From Sedimenticola sp. (GTDB lineage: Bacteria > Pseudomonadota > Gammaproteobacteria > Chromatiales > Chromatiaceae), in NCBI GenBank assembly GCA_026984735.1, contig JALSRN010000010.1, positions 22,647 to 86,646 of the forward strand: 64,000 nucleotides of DNA. Reading direction: 5' to 3'. Of this stretch, positions 19,003 through 32,840 are shown in pieces; position 1 is the first letter of the stretch; the number at the start of each line of letters is the position of its first letter. The translations under genes were made by a program, and so were the position numbers. The notes under the pieces were generated by a model. It was not told where the DNA came from, made no database searches, and saw nothing but the letters and a program-made list of their open reading frames with translations.

Positions 19003-20415
19003 TCAAGGAAGTTTGAGCGCAATGAACAGGGGGCCTTCTCGCCGGCGCAGCAACAGCGGCACCTCCCGTCCGGAGGGCAGTTTCTTCAAGATGCGGCGAT
19101 AGGAGGCCAGATCCCGAATCGGCTGGCCGTCGAGCATGAGCAGCAGATCCCCCGCCTCCACGCCGGCCCGCGCCGCAGCCCCCCGTTTCACCTCTTCCAC
19201 CACCACTCCACCGGTGTCGGAGGACAATTCCAACTCCTCGACTTCCGATTGGGTGGGCTCGCGCACCACCAGCCCCAGACGATCCCCCTCGGCGGCGGGA
19301 GCGGGAGCGGTTTCGCTCTTCTCCGAGCTCTCTTGCTTCTTCGGCAGCTCCTCGAGCTTCACTCGAAGGTGGCGCCGCTCGCCGTGGCGCTGCACCTCCA
19401 CATCCACCTCCTTTCCCACCGGGGTGGAACCCACCAGAGGCGGCAGTTCGCCGGAGGAGTGGATCGGGTGGCCGTCGAAGACGAGAATGACGTCTCCCAC
19501 CTCGAGGCCGGCGCGCGCCGCCGGCGAATCCGCCATCACCTGGGCCACCAAAGCGCCGGAAGGGTGGTCCAGCCCGAAGGAGCGGGCCAGACCCTGATCC
19601 AGGTCCTGGATGAGCACCCCCAGATAGCCGCGCGAGACCCGCCCCTTCTCGCGCAACTGGCGCACCACGTTCATCGCCAGATCGATGGGGACGGCGAACG
19701 ACAACCCCATGAATCCCCCGGAACGGCTGAAGATCTGCGAATTGACCCCCACCACTTCGCCGTCAAGGTTGAACAGAGGACCGCCCGAGTTGCCCGGATT
19801 GATGGCGACGTCGGTCTGGATATAGGGAACGTAGTTTTCGCTGGGCAGGCTACGCCCCTTGGCGGAGACGATACCGGCGGTCACCGTATAGTCGAAACCG
19901 AAAGGAGAACCGATGGCCAGCACCCAGGCGCCGATCTTGAGTTCGCTGCTGCGGCCGATCTTCACCGTGGGCAGGTCGTGGGCATCCACCTTCAGAAGAG
20001 CGATGTCGGTGGCCTCGTCGGACCCCACCAAGCGGGCCGGATAGCTGTCTCTGTTGTGCAGATGGACGATGATCTCGTCGGCGTCCTTCACCACGTGGTG
20101 GTTGGTGAGAATGTAACCGTCCGAGGAGATGATGAAACCGGAACCCAACGACTCCATCTCCGCATCGGGCTGCTGCTCCTCCAGGAAACGGCGGAAAAAG
20201 TCGCCAAGAGGCCCCTCTTTGGGAATGGGGAGATCCTTCGGCAGGTGGTAGCGCTCCAAGGGAGTCTTGGCCTTGTACACCGTGCTGATGTTCACCACCG
20301 CCGGTGCGGTCTCTTCCACCAGATCGCTGAAATCGGGAAGAGATGCCTTCGCCATGACCACGGCGGCGTAGGCGGCGAAGACGAACAGAAGCGACAATCC
20401 ACGCAAGGTCCGCAT
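19003..20415 (-). CDS. mucD: Periplasmic serine protease of the DegP/MucD type
   Basis: Envelope quality-control protease. The 470-residue product has a signal peptide (residues 1-22), catalytic triad His107 (TNHHV), Asp137 (TDIALLKV) and Ser210 (GNSGGPL), and two PDZ domains in the C-terminal half. The ATG at 20415 is preferred over the one at 20430 since GAGG precedes it at normal spacing. It follows rseC in the sigma-E operon, the arrangement known in Pseudomonas where MucD dampens the alginate response. Confidence 0.94.
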   Translation of the reverse strand: MRTLRGLSLLFVFAAYAAVVMAKASLPDFSDLVEETAPAVVNISTVYKAKTPLERYHLPKDLPIPKEGPLGDFFRRFLEEQQPDAEMESLGSGFIISSDGYILTNHHVVKDADEIIVHLHNRDSYPARLVGSDEATDIALLKVDAHDLPTVKIGRSSELKIGAWVLAIGSPFGFDYTVTAGIVSAKGRSLPSENYVPYIQTDVAINPGNSGGPLFNLDGEVVGVNSQIFSRSGGFMGLSFAVPIDLAMNVVRQLREKGRVSRGYLGVLIQDLDQGLARSFGLDHPSGALVAQVMADSPAARAGLEVGDVILVFDGHPIHSSGELPPLVGSTPVGKEVDVEVQRHGERRHLRVKLEELPKKQESSEKSETAPAPAAEGDRLGLVVREPTQSEVEELELSSDTGGVVVEEVKRGAAARAGVEAGDLLLMLDGQPIRDLASYRRILKKLPSGREVPLLLRRREGPLFIALKLP

Positions 20416-20426
20416 TCCGGGATCCC

Positions 20427-20951
20427 TCATTTTTTCTGGAGATTCAAAGAGTCCGCCGATCCCGGCCCTCTCGGCACCGCTCCCAGCCCGACGACCGGCC
20501 CCGGAAGGATCCGCAGCACCACCGCCTGAAAGCGCGAATCCTGTTTCTGTCCCAGACGGGCCCGGATCGATCCGAAGACCAACGCCATGCCGGCGGCGCC
20601 GGTGAGCACGCTCCACAACTCGGTGGAACCGCCGCCCCATTGGCGGGCCAGCGCGTCACCCAACAGAGCGCCGCCGATCAGACCGAGCAGGGGCAACAGA
20701 TAGAGGAGTACCGACGCCCACTGCATGGCTCCTTCGTCCAGCCCGATCACCACCCGGTCCCCGGGGACCGCGCCGGCTTCGTTGCGCGCCAGGAAACGGC
20801 GGCCCCGTTGGGGAAAGAGGCGGGCGACGAGGGCGGTCCCGCAACCGCCGCGCGCCGAGCAGCTGCCGCAACCCGCCTTGGGTTGCGCCTCCACTTCGGC
20901 GAGAGCGCCCTGTAGAGCCACGACGATGCCCTCTTCTTCCAGCATGTTCAC
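20427..20951 (-). CDS. rseC: SoxR-reducing/sigma-E regulator RseC family protein
   Basis: Membrane protein of 174 residues with an N-terminal cysteine cluster (CGSCSARGGCGTAL) and two membrane helices in the middle (WASVLLYLLPLLGLIGGALLG and a second around residue 110). This is the RseC/MucC layout; in relatives it tunes sigma-E activity or reduces SoxR. The GTG start at 20951 overlaps the rseB stop by 4 bases; an ATG at 20945 is also possible. It ends just before mucD, overlapping its earlier ATG. Confidence 0.88.
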   Translation of the reverse strand: MNMLEEEGIVVALQGALAEVEAQPKAGCGSCSARGGCGTALVARLFPQRGRRFLARNEAGAVPGDRVVIGLDEGAMQWASVLLYLLPLLGLIGGALLGDALARQWGGGSTELWSVLTGAAGMALVFGSIRARLGQKQDSRFQAVVLRILPGPVVGLGAVPRGPGSADSLNLQKK

Positions 20952-21958
20952 TCCTTCCTGCGCAGCGCCTGGGCCACCAGCCGCAAGGTCTTGTGGGGCA
21001 CCTCCCCCACCACCGTGAGCTGATGGCCGTCGAGCCGCCGGCCGTAGGCGTTGACCGACCCCAGGCTGGTCTCGCCGGTGAAGGCTTGATCGCCTTTCCC
21101 CAGAGGCTCCACGTAGGCCGAAACGGTGGCCAGGCCGTCGCTGAAGACGAAATGTTCCTGCCGCCCCCTTTCGAGACGCTTGTGGCTGACCAACCGGAAA
21201 CCGGCGGGAAGCTCCTGAAAGGTCCAGCTCGAATCCGGAGAGCCCTCCTGGGAAGCTCCCTCTTTTTCAGGCGGAGGGGGCGCGGCCATCGCCGTAGCGG
21301 CCGGTGGCGGGCCGTTTCCCTTCTCCGCTTCGACGACGGAAGCGGCCTGCCGCAGTTTCAGCCGGGTGAACATGATGCGGGAGATCAGATTGCCTTCGCC
21401 GTCCATGACGGTGAGATCCAACGGCAGCCCGCTTTCGCGGTCGAGAGTGAGACGGTACCCATATCTCAGTCCGTCCCGCGGCACCAACGCCACCACCACG
21501 CCTTCCCGGCCGGCGATCCGGGCCGGCTTGCCCATCATCAGATGGTAGTAACGCCGCAATGCACGCGCTTCCAGGGGCTTCAAAGGAGAAAGGCGCCCTT
21601 TGGAAGGCTGGCGGATGGTATGGGGTTTACCGTCCACCCAGGTGGTGATGGCGAGCATGCCACCGTCACGCACGATCCGGCGGGGTTCGCCGGTGAGCGA
21701 AAAGAGAGACTCCCGCAAACGGCCGCCCACCACTTGGTGGCTCAGCCGCATGGCTTCGAGAAAACGGCCGCTGAGATAGACGAAGTTTCCCTCGAAGGAG
21801 AGAGTGGCCACCGAGCGGTTCATGCGACCGAGCCATGCTTCGGGCGACTCGCTCCCGTCTTGCCGGATTTCCCCCGCCCGGGATTGCAGAACAAAGACCG
21901 CCCACAGAAGCGTGGCGAGCGCCAGCCTACTCACCTTCGGCTCTGGGAATGTCGCCAT
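20948..21958 (-). CDS. rseB: Sigma-E factor regulatory protein RseB/MucB
   Basis: Periplasmic protein that binds the anti-sigma factor RseA and senses mislocalised lipopolysaccharide. The 336-residue product has a signal peptide (about residues 1-28), the LolA-like N-domain (SVATLSFEGNFVYLSGRFLEAMRL) and a smaller C-domain (LPAGFRLVSHKR). A stretch rich in Pro, Ala and Gly around residues 215-240 links the two. The ATG at 21958 overlaps rseA by 32 bases; it has GGTGAG just before it. Context between rseA and rseC makes the call secure. Confidence 0.92.
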   Translation of the reverse strand: MATFPEPKVSRLALATLLWAVFVLQSRAGEIRQDGSESPEAWLGRMNRSVATLSFEGNFVYLSGRFLEAMRLSHQVVGGRLRESLFSLTGEPRRIVRDGGMLAITTWVDGKPHTIRQPSKGRLSPLKPLEARALRRYYHLMMGKPARIAGREGVVVALVPRDGLRYGYRLTLDRESGLPLDLTVMDGEGNLISRIMFTRLKLRQAASVVEAEKGNGPPPAATAMAAPPPPEKEGASQEGSPDSSWTFQELPAGFRLVSHKRLERGRQEHFVFSDGLATVSAYVEPLGKGDQAFTGETSLGSVNAYGRRLDGHQLTVVGEVPHKTLRLVAQALRRKE

Positions 21959-22520
21959 AGCTCACCAGCGTGGTGTAGGGAATCATGCGCTGCAGGCCGT
22001 TTTGGGTGGCGTAGCGGCTGTGCTGTTCCAGGTAACGATCGAGCCGCTGCTGGTAAGGAGGCGCCACGGTCTTCCAGTGCATGCGGTCATAGACCACCAG
22101 TGCGGGCGCCGGCACCGCGCGGGAGACGGGCTCCGCTACCACTCTGTATTCGCCCCGACCGTCGGCGCGGCCATCGTGGGGGTTGATCCAGTGAGGAGCC
22201 AACATCACCACGCCGGCGGCGACCGAAGCCGCGATGGCCGCCCCGGCCACCGGCTGCAGCCAACGCTTGCGACGCCCTTCCCGGTTCGGCGCCAAGACGG
22301 TGGGCTCATCCTCCAGCCGGCGGCTCACCGCCTCCACCAGATCGACGGAACGGGGATCGATCGCCTCCCCTCGCAGACAATCGCCGATCATCTGGTAACG
22401 GACCAGCGTCCGCAGCGCCTCTTCGTCCTGGCGGATCCGCCGGCTCACCCTCACCAGCGAAACCCCGTCTGCTTCATCGTCGATGACGGCGGAAAGCTCC
22501 AGCAATTCTTCTTCTCTCAT
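21927..22520 (-). CDS. rseA: Sigma-E anti-sigma factor RseA/MucA
   Basis: Single-pass membrane anti-sigma factor. The 197-residue product has the cytoplasmic RseA domain (EELLELSAVIDDEADGVSL, then YQMIGDCLRGE), one membrane helix (PVAGAAIAASVAAGVVMLAP, around residue 100) and a periplasmic tail for RseB binding. The tail end contains YATQNGLQRMIPYTTLVSY, a stretch typical of this family. It is 13 bases after rpoE. Regulated proteolysis by DegS/RseP is expected from the family but those genes are not in the window. Confidence 0.92.
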   Translation of the reverse strand: MREEELLELSAVIDDEADGVSLVRVSRRIRQDEEALRTLVRYQMIGDCLRGEAIDPRSVDLVEAVSRRLEDEPTVLAPNREGRRKRWLQPVAGAAIAASVAAGVVMLAPHWINPHDGRADGRGEYRVVAEPVSRAVPAPALVVYDRMHWKTVAPPYQQRLDRYLEQHSRYATQNGLQRMIPYTTLVSYGDIPRAEGE

Positions 22521-22533
22521 GGTCGGCGCCCTG

Positions 22534-23112
22534 TCACTCCAGCAAGGGTTTCAATTTCTTGTCGATGGCCTCCCGGGCCCGGAAGATCCGGGAGCGCACC
22601 GTTCCGATGGGACACTCCATCGCCTGGGCGATCTCATCATAACTCATGCCCTCCAGCTCGCGCAGCGTGATGGCGGTGCGCAACTCTTCGGGCAGCTCTT
22701 CCACCGCCTCGCGGATGGTGCGGGCGATCTCGTCCTTGAGCAGCAGCCGCTCGGGAGTGTCCACCTCGCGCAGCCGCTCTCCTGCGTCCATCTGTTCCGC
22801 GGTGGCCGCTTCCACGTCCTCCGAGGGCGGCCTTCGCCCCTTCGCCGCCAGATGATTCTTAGCGGTGTTGATGGCGATGCGATAGAGCCACGTGTAGAAG
22901 GCGCTGTCGCCGCGGAACTTGGGAAGCGCGCGGTATGCCTTGATGAAAGCCTCCTGGGTGACGTCGAACACTTCGCTACCGTCTTTGACATATCTCGAAA
23001 TGAGGTTCGCCACCCGCTGCTGGTATTTCAGCACCAGCAGATCGAACGCCTTCTTGTCGCCCTGTTTGACCCGTTCGACGAGCTCCAGATCGGCTTTGGA
23101 ATCGCCGCTCAT
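22534..23112 (-). CDS. rpoE: RNA polymerase sigma factor RpoE (AlgU)
   Basis: ECF sigma factor controlling the envelope-stress regulon. From ATG 23112 it has 192 residues with region 2 (LVLKYQQRVANLISRYV, DVTQEAFIKAYRALPKFRGDS, FYTWLYRIAINTAKNHL) and region 4 (LPEELRTAITLRELEGMSYDEIA, GTVRSRIFRARE). Further codons upstream are open but unlike the family. A GAACTT-16-TCACA promoter lies 49-75 bases upstream, consistent with autoregulation. It heads the rseABC-mucD operon, diverging from nadB. Confidence 0.96.
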   Translation of the reverse strand: MSGDSKADLELVERVKQGDKKAFDLLVLKYQQRVANLISRYVKDGSEVFDVTQEAFIKAYRALPKFRGDSAFYTWLYRIAINTAKNHLAAKGRRPPSEDVEAATAEQMDAGERLREVDTPERLLLKDEIARTIREAVEELPEELRTAITLRELEGMSYDEIAQAMECPIGTVRSRIFRAREAIDKKLKPLLE

Positions 23113-23160
23113 GGCCTCTCCTTGCGGGCGGGTGGGACCGGCGCGCGCTTTCCCTGCCTG

Positions 23161-23187
23161 TGTGACCGCATTCTTGTTGTAAAGTTC
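23161..23187 (-). promoter_or_regulatory. Putative sigma-E promoter of rpoE operon
   Basis: On the minus strand GAACTT (23187-23182) and TCACA (23165-23161) are separated by 16 bases, a close fit to sigma-E/AlgU promoters (GAACTT, 16-17, TCNAA-like). Transcription would start near 23155, about 40 bases before the rpoE ATG. The -35 is perfect; the -10 is less so. Confidence 0.6.
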
Positions 23188-23252
23188 GTTTTCATCGAAT
23201 ACTTTGGCGTTGGCCGGGAGAAGCGCCGGCCAGCTCATGGGAAGCAGCTATT

Positions 23253-24878
23253 ATGGCAAAAAAAGATCGTTACGATGTGCTCATCATCGGCAGTGGCGCC
23301 GCCGGTCTCAGCCTCGCCCTGCGGCTGCCGCGAGGAGTCCGGACGGCCGTGGTCTCCAAACGGGAACTCAAGGAGGGCAGCACCTATTACGCCCAGGGGG
23401 GCATCTCCGCCGTGCTGGACGAGGCCGATTCGCTCGAATCCCACATTCAGGACACCCTCCAAGCCGGCGCCGGTCTGTGCGACGAGGAGGTGGTGAAGCT
23501 GGTGGTGGAACGAGGGCCGGAAAACATCCGCTGGCTGCTCTCCCAGGGGGTGGAGTTCACCGCCACGCCACCCACGGGCTCTTCCGGCTACCACCTCACC
23601 CGAGAGGGGGGGCACAGCCATCGGCGCGTGGTGCACGCCGCCGACGCCACCGGCAAAGTGGTGGAGCTGAGCCTGGAAAAACGGGCGCGGGACAACCCCG
23701 ACATCGATCTGTTCGAGTACCACATCGCCGTGGATCTGATCTGCACGCCACGAGGCGACGGCCACCGGCCGCGGCGCTGCCTGGGCGCCTATCTGCTCGA
23801 CCTGAAGGAGAACCGTGTGCGAACGCTGGGCGCCCGCTTCGTGGTGCTCGCCACGGGGGGCGCCAACAAGGCCTATCTCTACACCAGCAATCCGGACGTG
23901 GCCACCGGAGACGGCATCGCCATGGGCTGGCGCGCCGGCTGCCGGGTGGCCAACATGGAGTTCATCCAGTTCCACCCCACCTGCCTCTACCATCCCAACG
24001 CCAAATCCTTCCTCATCTCGGAAGCGGTCCGGGGCGAGGGGGGAAAGCTGTTGCTGCCCGACGGCACCCGTTTCATGCCCAAGTACGACGAGCGCGCCGA
24101 ACTGGCTCCTAGGGACATCGTCGCTCGCGCCATCGACGCCGAAATGAAGCGCCTGGGGCTGGACTGCGTCTATCTCGATATCAGCCACCGGGAACCGGAG
24201 TTCATCCAGTCCCACTTCCCCACCATCTACCGGCGCTGTCTGGAACTGGGCATCGACATCACCCAGGAGCCCATTCCCGTGGTGCCCGCCGCCCACTACA
24301 CCTGCGGCGGAATCATCACCGATCGCCATGCGCGCACCGATGTGGAGGGGCTCTACGCCGTGGGGGAGACCGCCTATACCGGTCTACACGGCGCCAACCG
24401 GATGGCGAGCAATTCACTGCTGGAGTGCCTGGTGTTCGGAGAGCTGGCCGCCGAAGAGATGGCGCTGCAGCTGGAAACCGAGGAGAAAGAGGCTCCAGCG
24501 CTCCCGGCATGGGACGAGAGCCGGGTCACCGATTCCGACGAAGAGGTGGTGGTATCGCACAACTGGGACGAGCTGCGCCGTTTCATGTGGGACTACATGG
24601 GCATCGTGCGCAGCAACAAACGGCTGGCCCGGGCCCGGCGCCGCATCAATCTCCTGCAGCACGAGATCCGCGAGTACTACAGCAATTTCCGCGTGAGCAA
24701 CGACCTGCTGGAGCTGCGCAACCTGGCCGACGTGGCCGAGCTGATCATTCTCTCGGCCATCCGCCGCCGCGAGAGCCGCGGACTGCACTACAACAAGGAC
24801 TTTCCCTGGCGGGACGAGAGCCAGCGCCGCCCTACCATCCTTATTCCGGAAGCCTACGTGCCGAAGCGAAGAGGGTGA
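23253..24878 (+). CDS. nadB: L-aspartate oxidase
   Basis: Flavoprotein that oxidises aspartate to iminoaspartate, first step of NAD synthesis. The 541-residue product begins with the FAD loop [13 protein letters not shown] (10-22), has [13 protein letters not shown], the substrate-site [15 protein letters not shown] segment ([18 protein letters not shown]) and the [15 protein letters not shown] box. It is divergent from rpoE with a 140-base gap, and its 3' end overlaps the convergent tatD by 38 bases. Confidence 0.96.
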   Translation: MAKKDRYDVLIIGSGAAGLSLALRLPRGVRTAVVSKRELKEGSTYYAQGGISAVLDEADSLESHIQDTLQAGAGLCDEEVVKLVVERGPENIRWLLSQGVEFTATPPTGSSGYHLTREGGHSHRRVVHAADATGKVVELSLEKRARDNPDIDLFEYHIAVDLICTPRGDGHRPRRCLGAYLLDLKENRVRTLGARFVVLATGGANKAYLYTSNPDVATGDGIAMGWRAGCRVANMEFIQFHPTCLYHPNAKSFLISEAVRGEGGKLLLPDGTRFMPKYDERAELAPRDIVARAIDAEMKRLGLDCVYLDISHREPEFIQSHFPTIYRRCLELGIDITQEPIPVVPAAHYTCGGIITDRHARTDVEGLYAVGETAYTGLHGANRMASNSLLECLVFGELAAEEMALQLETEEKEAPALPAWDESRVTDSDEEVVVSHNWDELRRFMWDYMGIVRSNKRLARARRRINLLQHEIREYYSNFRVSNDLLELRNLADVAELIILSAIRRRESRGLHYNKDFPWRDESQRRPTILIPEAYVPKRRG

Positions 24879-25629
24879 AGAAGTTTTCTCCGGTGCGCTC
24901 GATCACCGTCTCCAGGGGCACTCCCCGCACTTCGGCGACCTTTTCCGCCACCAGTCGCACATGGCGCGGTTCGTTGGGCTTTCCCCGATGGGGCACCGGC
25001 GCCAGGTAAGGGGAATCGGTCTCCACCAGCAGCCGGTCCAGGGGGACCTTCTTCACCACCTCGCGCAGCGCTTCCGCGTTGCGGAAAGTGACGATGCCCG
25101 AAAAGGAGATGTAGAAGCCGAGCTCCAGCCCCCGCCGGGCCATCTCCCAGTTTTCGGTGAAGCAGTGCAGCACTCCTCCCACCTCGCGTGCCTTCTCCTC
25201 TTCGAGGATGCGGAGGGTGTCCTCACGCGCCTCCCGGGTGTGGATAATGAGCGGTTTCCCTGCGGCAAGCGCGGCGCGAACATGAGTGCGGAAGCGCCGC
25301 TGTTGCCACTCCAGGTCGCCCTCGCTGCGAAAGTAGTCGAGGCCGGTCTCGCCGATGGCGACATTGCGTGGATGGCGCGCCAGCTCCACCAACCGCTCCA
25401 CCGTGGGCTCCTCCCGCTCCTTGTCGTTGGGATGAACGCCCACCGAGGTGGAGACCTGCGGCCAGGGTTCCACCAGTTCCATCATGGCGGGATGACCCTC
25501 CAGGTCGATGGCGACGCAAAGCAAGTGTTCCACTCCTTCGCTCAGCGTCCGTTCCATGAACCGGCCGAAATCGCCTCCATAGGGCGAAAGATCCACCCGA
25601 TCGAGATGACAATGGGAATCCACGAGCAC
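24841..25629 (-). CDS. TatD family metal-dependent hydrolase (DNase)
   Basis: A 262-residue TIM-barrel protein with the metal ligands of the TatD family: DSHCHLD at the N-terminus, [21 protein letters not shown] and ETDSPYLAP. It matches the YcfH type found next to holB and tmk. The stop region overlaps nadB on the opposite strand by 38 bases. It follows pilZ after 54 bases and closes the holB/fab-side operon. Confidence 0.93.
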   Translation of the reverse strand: MLVDSHCHLDRVDLSPYGGDFGRFMERTLSEGVEHLLCVAIDLEGHPAMMELVEPWPQVSTSVGVHPNDKEREEPTVERLVELARHPRNVAIGETGLDYFRSEGDLEWQQRRFRTHVRAALAAGKPLIIHTREAREDTLRILEEEKAREVGGVLHCFTENWEMARRGLELGFYISFSGIVTFRNAEALREVVKKVPLDRLLVETDSPYLAPVPHRGKPNEPRHVRLVAEKVAEVRGVPLETVIERTGENFFTLFASARRLPE

Positions 25630-25683
25630 GGAAAAGCCTCCAGAAGAGAGTTGGAAGAGAGGTTTTCGGCGAGGAGGCCGGTT

Positions 25684-26034
25684 CTACATGGTGTCGGTGG
25701 GATCGTCCAGTCCCAGCATGCCGGCCAGATGCAGCTCGATCTTCTTGCGCGTCTCGCCTTCGTCACGAGGGTCGAACTGCACGCCCACACCAGCAGTGCG
25801 GTTGCCCATGGCGCCCACTGGAGTGATCCAGATCACCTTGCCGGCAAAGGGAATCTTGTCGACTTCGTCCATGAGGCTGAGCAGGATGAAGACGTCGTCG
25901 CCCAGCTTGTACTTCTTGATGGTGGGGATGAAGAGCCCGCCGTTCTCCACGAAGGGCATATAGGCGCGATACAGGGTCTTCTTATCCCTGATCGTGAGGT
26001 TCATGATGCCTTGTTGAAAGCCCGGCATGGCCAT
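25684..26034 (-). CDS. pilZ: Type IV pilus PilZ-domain protein
   Basis: The 116-residue protein has the PilZ fold strands FVENGGLFIPT, KLGDDVFILLSLMDEVDKIPFAGKVIWITP and GVGVQFD. The two c-di-GMP binding motifs (RxxxR and [DN]xSxxG) are not complete, which fits the pilus-assembly PilZ that does not bind c-di-GMP. ATG 26034 has GGAG 9 bases upstream; ATG 26043, which overlaps the holB stop, sits directly on the ribosome site and is less likely. No other pilus genes are in the window. Confidence 0.88.
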   Translation of the reverse strand: MAMPGFQQGIMNLTIRDKKTLYRAYMPFVENGGLFIPTIKKYKLGDDVFILLSLMDEVDKIPFAGKVIWITPVGAMGNRTAGVGVQFDPRDEGETRKKIELHLAGMLGLDDPTDTM

Positions 26035-26039
26035 GGGTC

Positions 26040-28645
<2,606 letters not shown>

Positions 28646-28653
<8 letters not shown>

Positions 28654-29476
28654 CGTTCGTGAACACCCGCCGGGCCACCTCCTCCAGCACGGGATGATGG
28701 GTGATTTTCACCGCCTTGTCATCTCCGTCGAGGCGGGCCACCGGCACCACGCCCAGCAGCGAACTGGTGAGAAAGAGCCCTTCCGCCTCGCCCAGCTCCT
28801 CGGGCCGGATGCGGCGCACCACCACCGGCCGATTCCGCCGGCGCGCCACCTCCAGCACCAGCTGGCGGACCACGCCGGCCACGCCGCAGCGATCGATGAG
28901 CGGCGTGTGCAGTTCGCCCTCGAACACCAGAAAAAGATTGCTGGCCGTGCCCTCCACCACGAAGCCTTCGCTGTCGAGCATCAGCCCCTCGCCGGAATCG
29001 AATTCGCGTTGGGCGAGCACCTGCTCCAGGCGGTTGAGGTGCTTCAGGCCGGCATATCCCGGTTGCTGGCCCAGCCTTTGGCGGCAGGTGACCACCGCAA
29101 GCGCAGCGGGCGCGGCGGCCGGTCCATCCCACGGCAGGGATTCGAGAATGCGGGTGGAGCGGGATGCCGCTGGCGGGCGGTAGCCCCGCTGGGAACGGCC
29201 GCGGGTGACGAGAATCTTGAGAACGGCGTTGCGGCCGTCGCCGAGCAGCGCTGCCGCCTCCCGTTCCAGCAACTCCGGATCCGGCATCTCGATGCCCAGC
29301 TGCTCGCAGCCCATGGAGAGGCGGCGAAGATGGCGCCGCCACAGCGCCGGCGTCCCCTCCACCACGGCGATGGTCTCGAAGAGGCCGTCTCCGAACTGCA
29401 GGCCGCGATCGAACACGGAGAGGCGGTCGCGTTCCTCCCCGTCCACCAGGCAGCGAATGGACCGGTCGCGCGGCAA
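28646..29476 (-). CDS. pabC: Aminodeoxychorismate lyase
   Basis: Class IV PLP enzyme that releases p-aminobenzoate for folate synthesis. The 276-residue protein has FDRGLQFGDGLFETI near the N-terminus, the PLP lysine in GLKHLNRLEQVLA, and GTASNLFLV. Position between mltG and fabF is the standard pabC site. A second class IV enzyme at 63182 is a different subfamily. Confidence 0.93.
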
Positions 29477-29477
29477 A

Positions 29478-30722
<1,245 letters not shown>

Positions 30723-30826
30723 ATCGGGAAACCCTCTGTTTGCTACGAGCTTGGCATCTCCCGGCCTGACGCTGGCCGGCGGATGCGCGTCAGATCAGGG
30801 GGAGATCGATGGCGGTGGTACCTCGA

Positions 30827-31060
30827 TCAGCTATGCGCGTTGATGTAATCGACCGCCTGTTTCAAGGTGGTGATGTTCTCGGCGTCCTCGTCGGGGATTT
30901 CGCACTCGAACTCCTCTTCGAGGGCCATGACCAGTTCCACGGCGTCCAGGGAATCCGCGCCCAGGTCATCGATAAAGGAAGCATCGGGCGTGACTTCGTC
31001 TTCGCTCACCCCGAGCTGCTCGGCGACAATCTTCTTGACACGTTCTTCAATGCTGCTCAT
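30827..31060 (-). CDS. acpP: Acyl carrier protein
   Basis: The 77-residue acidic carrier has the phosphopantetheine site [12 protein letters not shown] (Ser at about 37) and the family start [16 protein letters not shown]. Longer open frame upstream is not part of it; the ATG at 31060 follows AGGAAATC at normal spacing. It lies between fabG and fabF as in E. coli. Confidence 0.97.
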   Translation of the reverse strand: MSSIEERVKKIVAEQLGVSEDEVTPDASFIDDLGADSLDAVELVMALEEEFECEIPDEDAENITTLKQAVDYINAHS

Positions 31061-31146
31061 TGCTTTGATTTCCTCCAGGATTTGAGCGCGATCCAGCGCC
31101 GCGCGTGGGTATTTTATGCGTAAATCCACCCCGTTCCAACAAGGGG

Positions 31147-31887
31147 TCAGACCATGTACATGCCGCCGTTCACGTGCAGCGTGGTGCCGGTGACGTAGGC
31201 GGCATCGTCGGAGACCAGAAAGGCGACGGCCGAGGCGATCTCTTCGGGCTGCCCCAGCCGGCCCAGGGGAATGGCCGCCAGCAACTGCTTGCGCTGGGCT
31301 TCGGGCAGCTCCCGGGTCATGTCGGTGTCGATGAAGCCGGGAGCCACGGCGTTCACGGTGATGCCGCGGGGGCCGATCTCCTGGGCCAGAGACTTGGTGA
31401 AGCCGATCATGCCGGCCTTGGCGGCGGAGTAGTTGGTCTGCCCGGCGTTGCCGCTCACCCCCACCACCGAGGTGATGTTGACGATGCGTCCCCAGCGCGC
31501 CTTCATCATGCCCCGCACGCACGCCTTGCAGACCCGGTAAAGGGAATTGAGGTTGGTCTCGATGACGGCGTTCCACTCATCCGGTTTCATGCGCATGAGC
31601 AGGTTGTCACGGGTGATGCCGGCGTTGTTCACCAGCACGGTGATCACGCCGTATCTCTCCTCGACGACCTTGACCACTTCCGCCACCGAGTCATCGTCGG
31701 CCACATCCAGTTTCATGCCACCCCCGCGGATGCCGGCCTCGTCGAACCAGGTGGCGATGGCTTCGGCGCCGCCGTCGGAGGTGGCGGTGCCCACCACAGT
31801 GAAACCTTCTTTGCCCAGGCGGGCGGCGATGGCTCGGCCGATGCCGCGGCTGGCGCCGGTGACGAGAGCGATGCGGGTTTCAGACAT
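31147..31887 (-). CDS. fabG: 3-oxoacyl-ACP reductase
   Basis: NADPH-dependent reductase of the short-chain dehydrogenase family. The 246 residues include the cofactor motif [16 protein letters not shown], the active-site Ser-Tyr-Lys set ([20 protein letters not shown]) and a terminal MYMV. ATG 31887 gives [17 protein letters not shown] and overlaps the fabD stop by 8 bases. Confidence 0.97.
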   Translation of the reverse strand: MSETRIALVTGASRGIGRAIAARLGKEGFTVVGTATSDGGAEAIATWFDEAGIRGGGMKLDVADDDSVAEVVKVVEERYGVITVLVNNAGITRDNLLMRMKPDEWNAVIETNLNSLYRVCKACVRGMMKARWGRIVNITSVVGVSGNAGQTNYSAAKAGMIGFTKSLAQEIGPRGITVNAVAPGFIDTDMTRELPEAQRKQLLAAIPLGRLGQPEEIASAVAFLVSDDAAYVTGTTLHVNGGMYMV

Positions 31888-32821
31888 GGGTGACCTCCAG
31901 CGCTTTCTCCAGGGATGCCGGATCGAACACCGGCAGGAACTCCAACTTCTTGTCGATGCGACGGCCCAGGCCGGTGAGCACCTTGCCCGGTCCCGCTTCG
32001 ACGATCTTTTCCACGCCCCGCCCGGCCATGGCCTGGATGGTCTCCACCCAGCGCACCGGGCTGTAGAGCTGCTCGACCAACTTCTCGCGCAGCGACGCCA
32101 CGCTCTCGGCCTCCGCCACGTCGACGTTGTGCAACACCGGAATGGAGGGCGGACGGAGTTGCACATCGCCGAGCGCCTCCGCCAGCCGTTGCGCCGCCGG
32201 CTTCATCAAGGCGCAGTGGGAGGGCACGCTCACCGGCAGCGGCAACGCCCGCTTGGCGCCCCGCTCCTTCGCCAGCTCCATGGCGCGCCCCACCGCCTCC
32301 TTCTCGCCGGCGATGACCACCTGGCCCGGCGAGTTGAAGTTCACCGCCTCCACCACACCGTCCGCCGCAGCCACGGCGCAGAGATCGCGCACCTGTTCGT
32401 CTTCGAGACCCAGGATGGCGGCCATGGCGCCGCTGCCGTCGGGCACCGCTTCCTGCATGAAACGGCCGCGCGCCGCCACCAGCTTCACGGCGTCGGCGAA
32501 GTCGAGGGCTTCCGCCGCCACCAGGGCGCTGTACTCGCCCAGGCTGTGGCCGGCCATCACCGCCGGCGTGGCGCCCCCCTGCTCCTTCCATACTCGCCAT
32601 GCCGCCACACCGGCGGTGAGCATGGCCGGTTGGGTGTTCTCGGTACGGTCGAGCGCCTCCGCGGGGCCTTGGTCGACCAGCTTCCACAGATCGAGGCCGA
32701 GGGCGTCGGAAGCTTCTTCATAGAGCCGCCGCACCAGGGGAAAGGCTTCGGCCAGGGCGGAAGACATCCCCAACGATTGGGAGCCCTGACCGGGAAAGAC
32801 GATGGCGATGGAGTCGTTCAT
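31880..32821 (-). CDS. fabD: Malonyl-CoA-ACP transacylase
   Basis: Loads malonyl groups on ACP. The 313-residue product starts with IVFPGQGSQSLGM, has the nucleophile in GHSLGEYSAL and the histidine in SVPSHCALM. It follows fabH by 19 bases and overlaps fabG by 8. Confidence 0.97.
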   Translation of the reverse strand: MNDSIAIVFPGQGSQSLGMSSALAEAFPLVRRLYEEASDALGLDLWKLVDQGPAEALDRTENTQPAMLTAGVAAWRVWKEQGGATPAVMAGHSLGEYSALVAAEALDFADAVKLVAARGRFMQEAVPDGSGAMAAILGLEDEQVRDLCAVAAADGVVEAVNFNSPGQVVIAGEKEAVGRAMELAKERGAKRALPLPVSVPSHCALMKPAAQRLAEALGDVQLRPPSIPVLHNVDVAEAESVASLREKLVEQLYSPVRWVETIQAMAGRGVEKIVEAGPGKVLTGLGRRIDKKLEFLPVFDPASLEKALEVTHV

Positions 32822-32840
32822 GATGGCCGCTATCCGTTGT

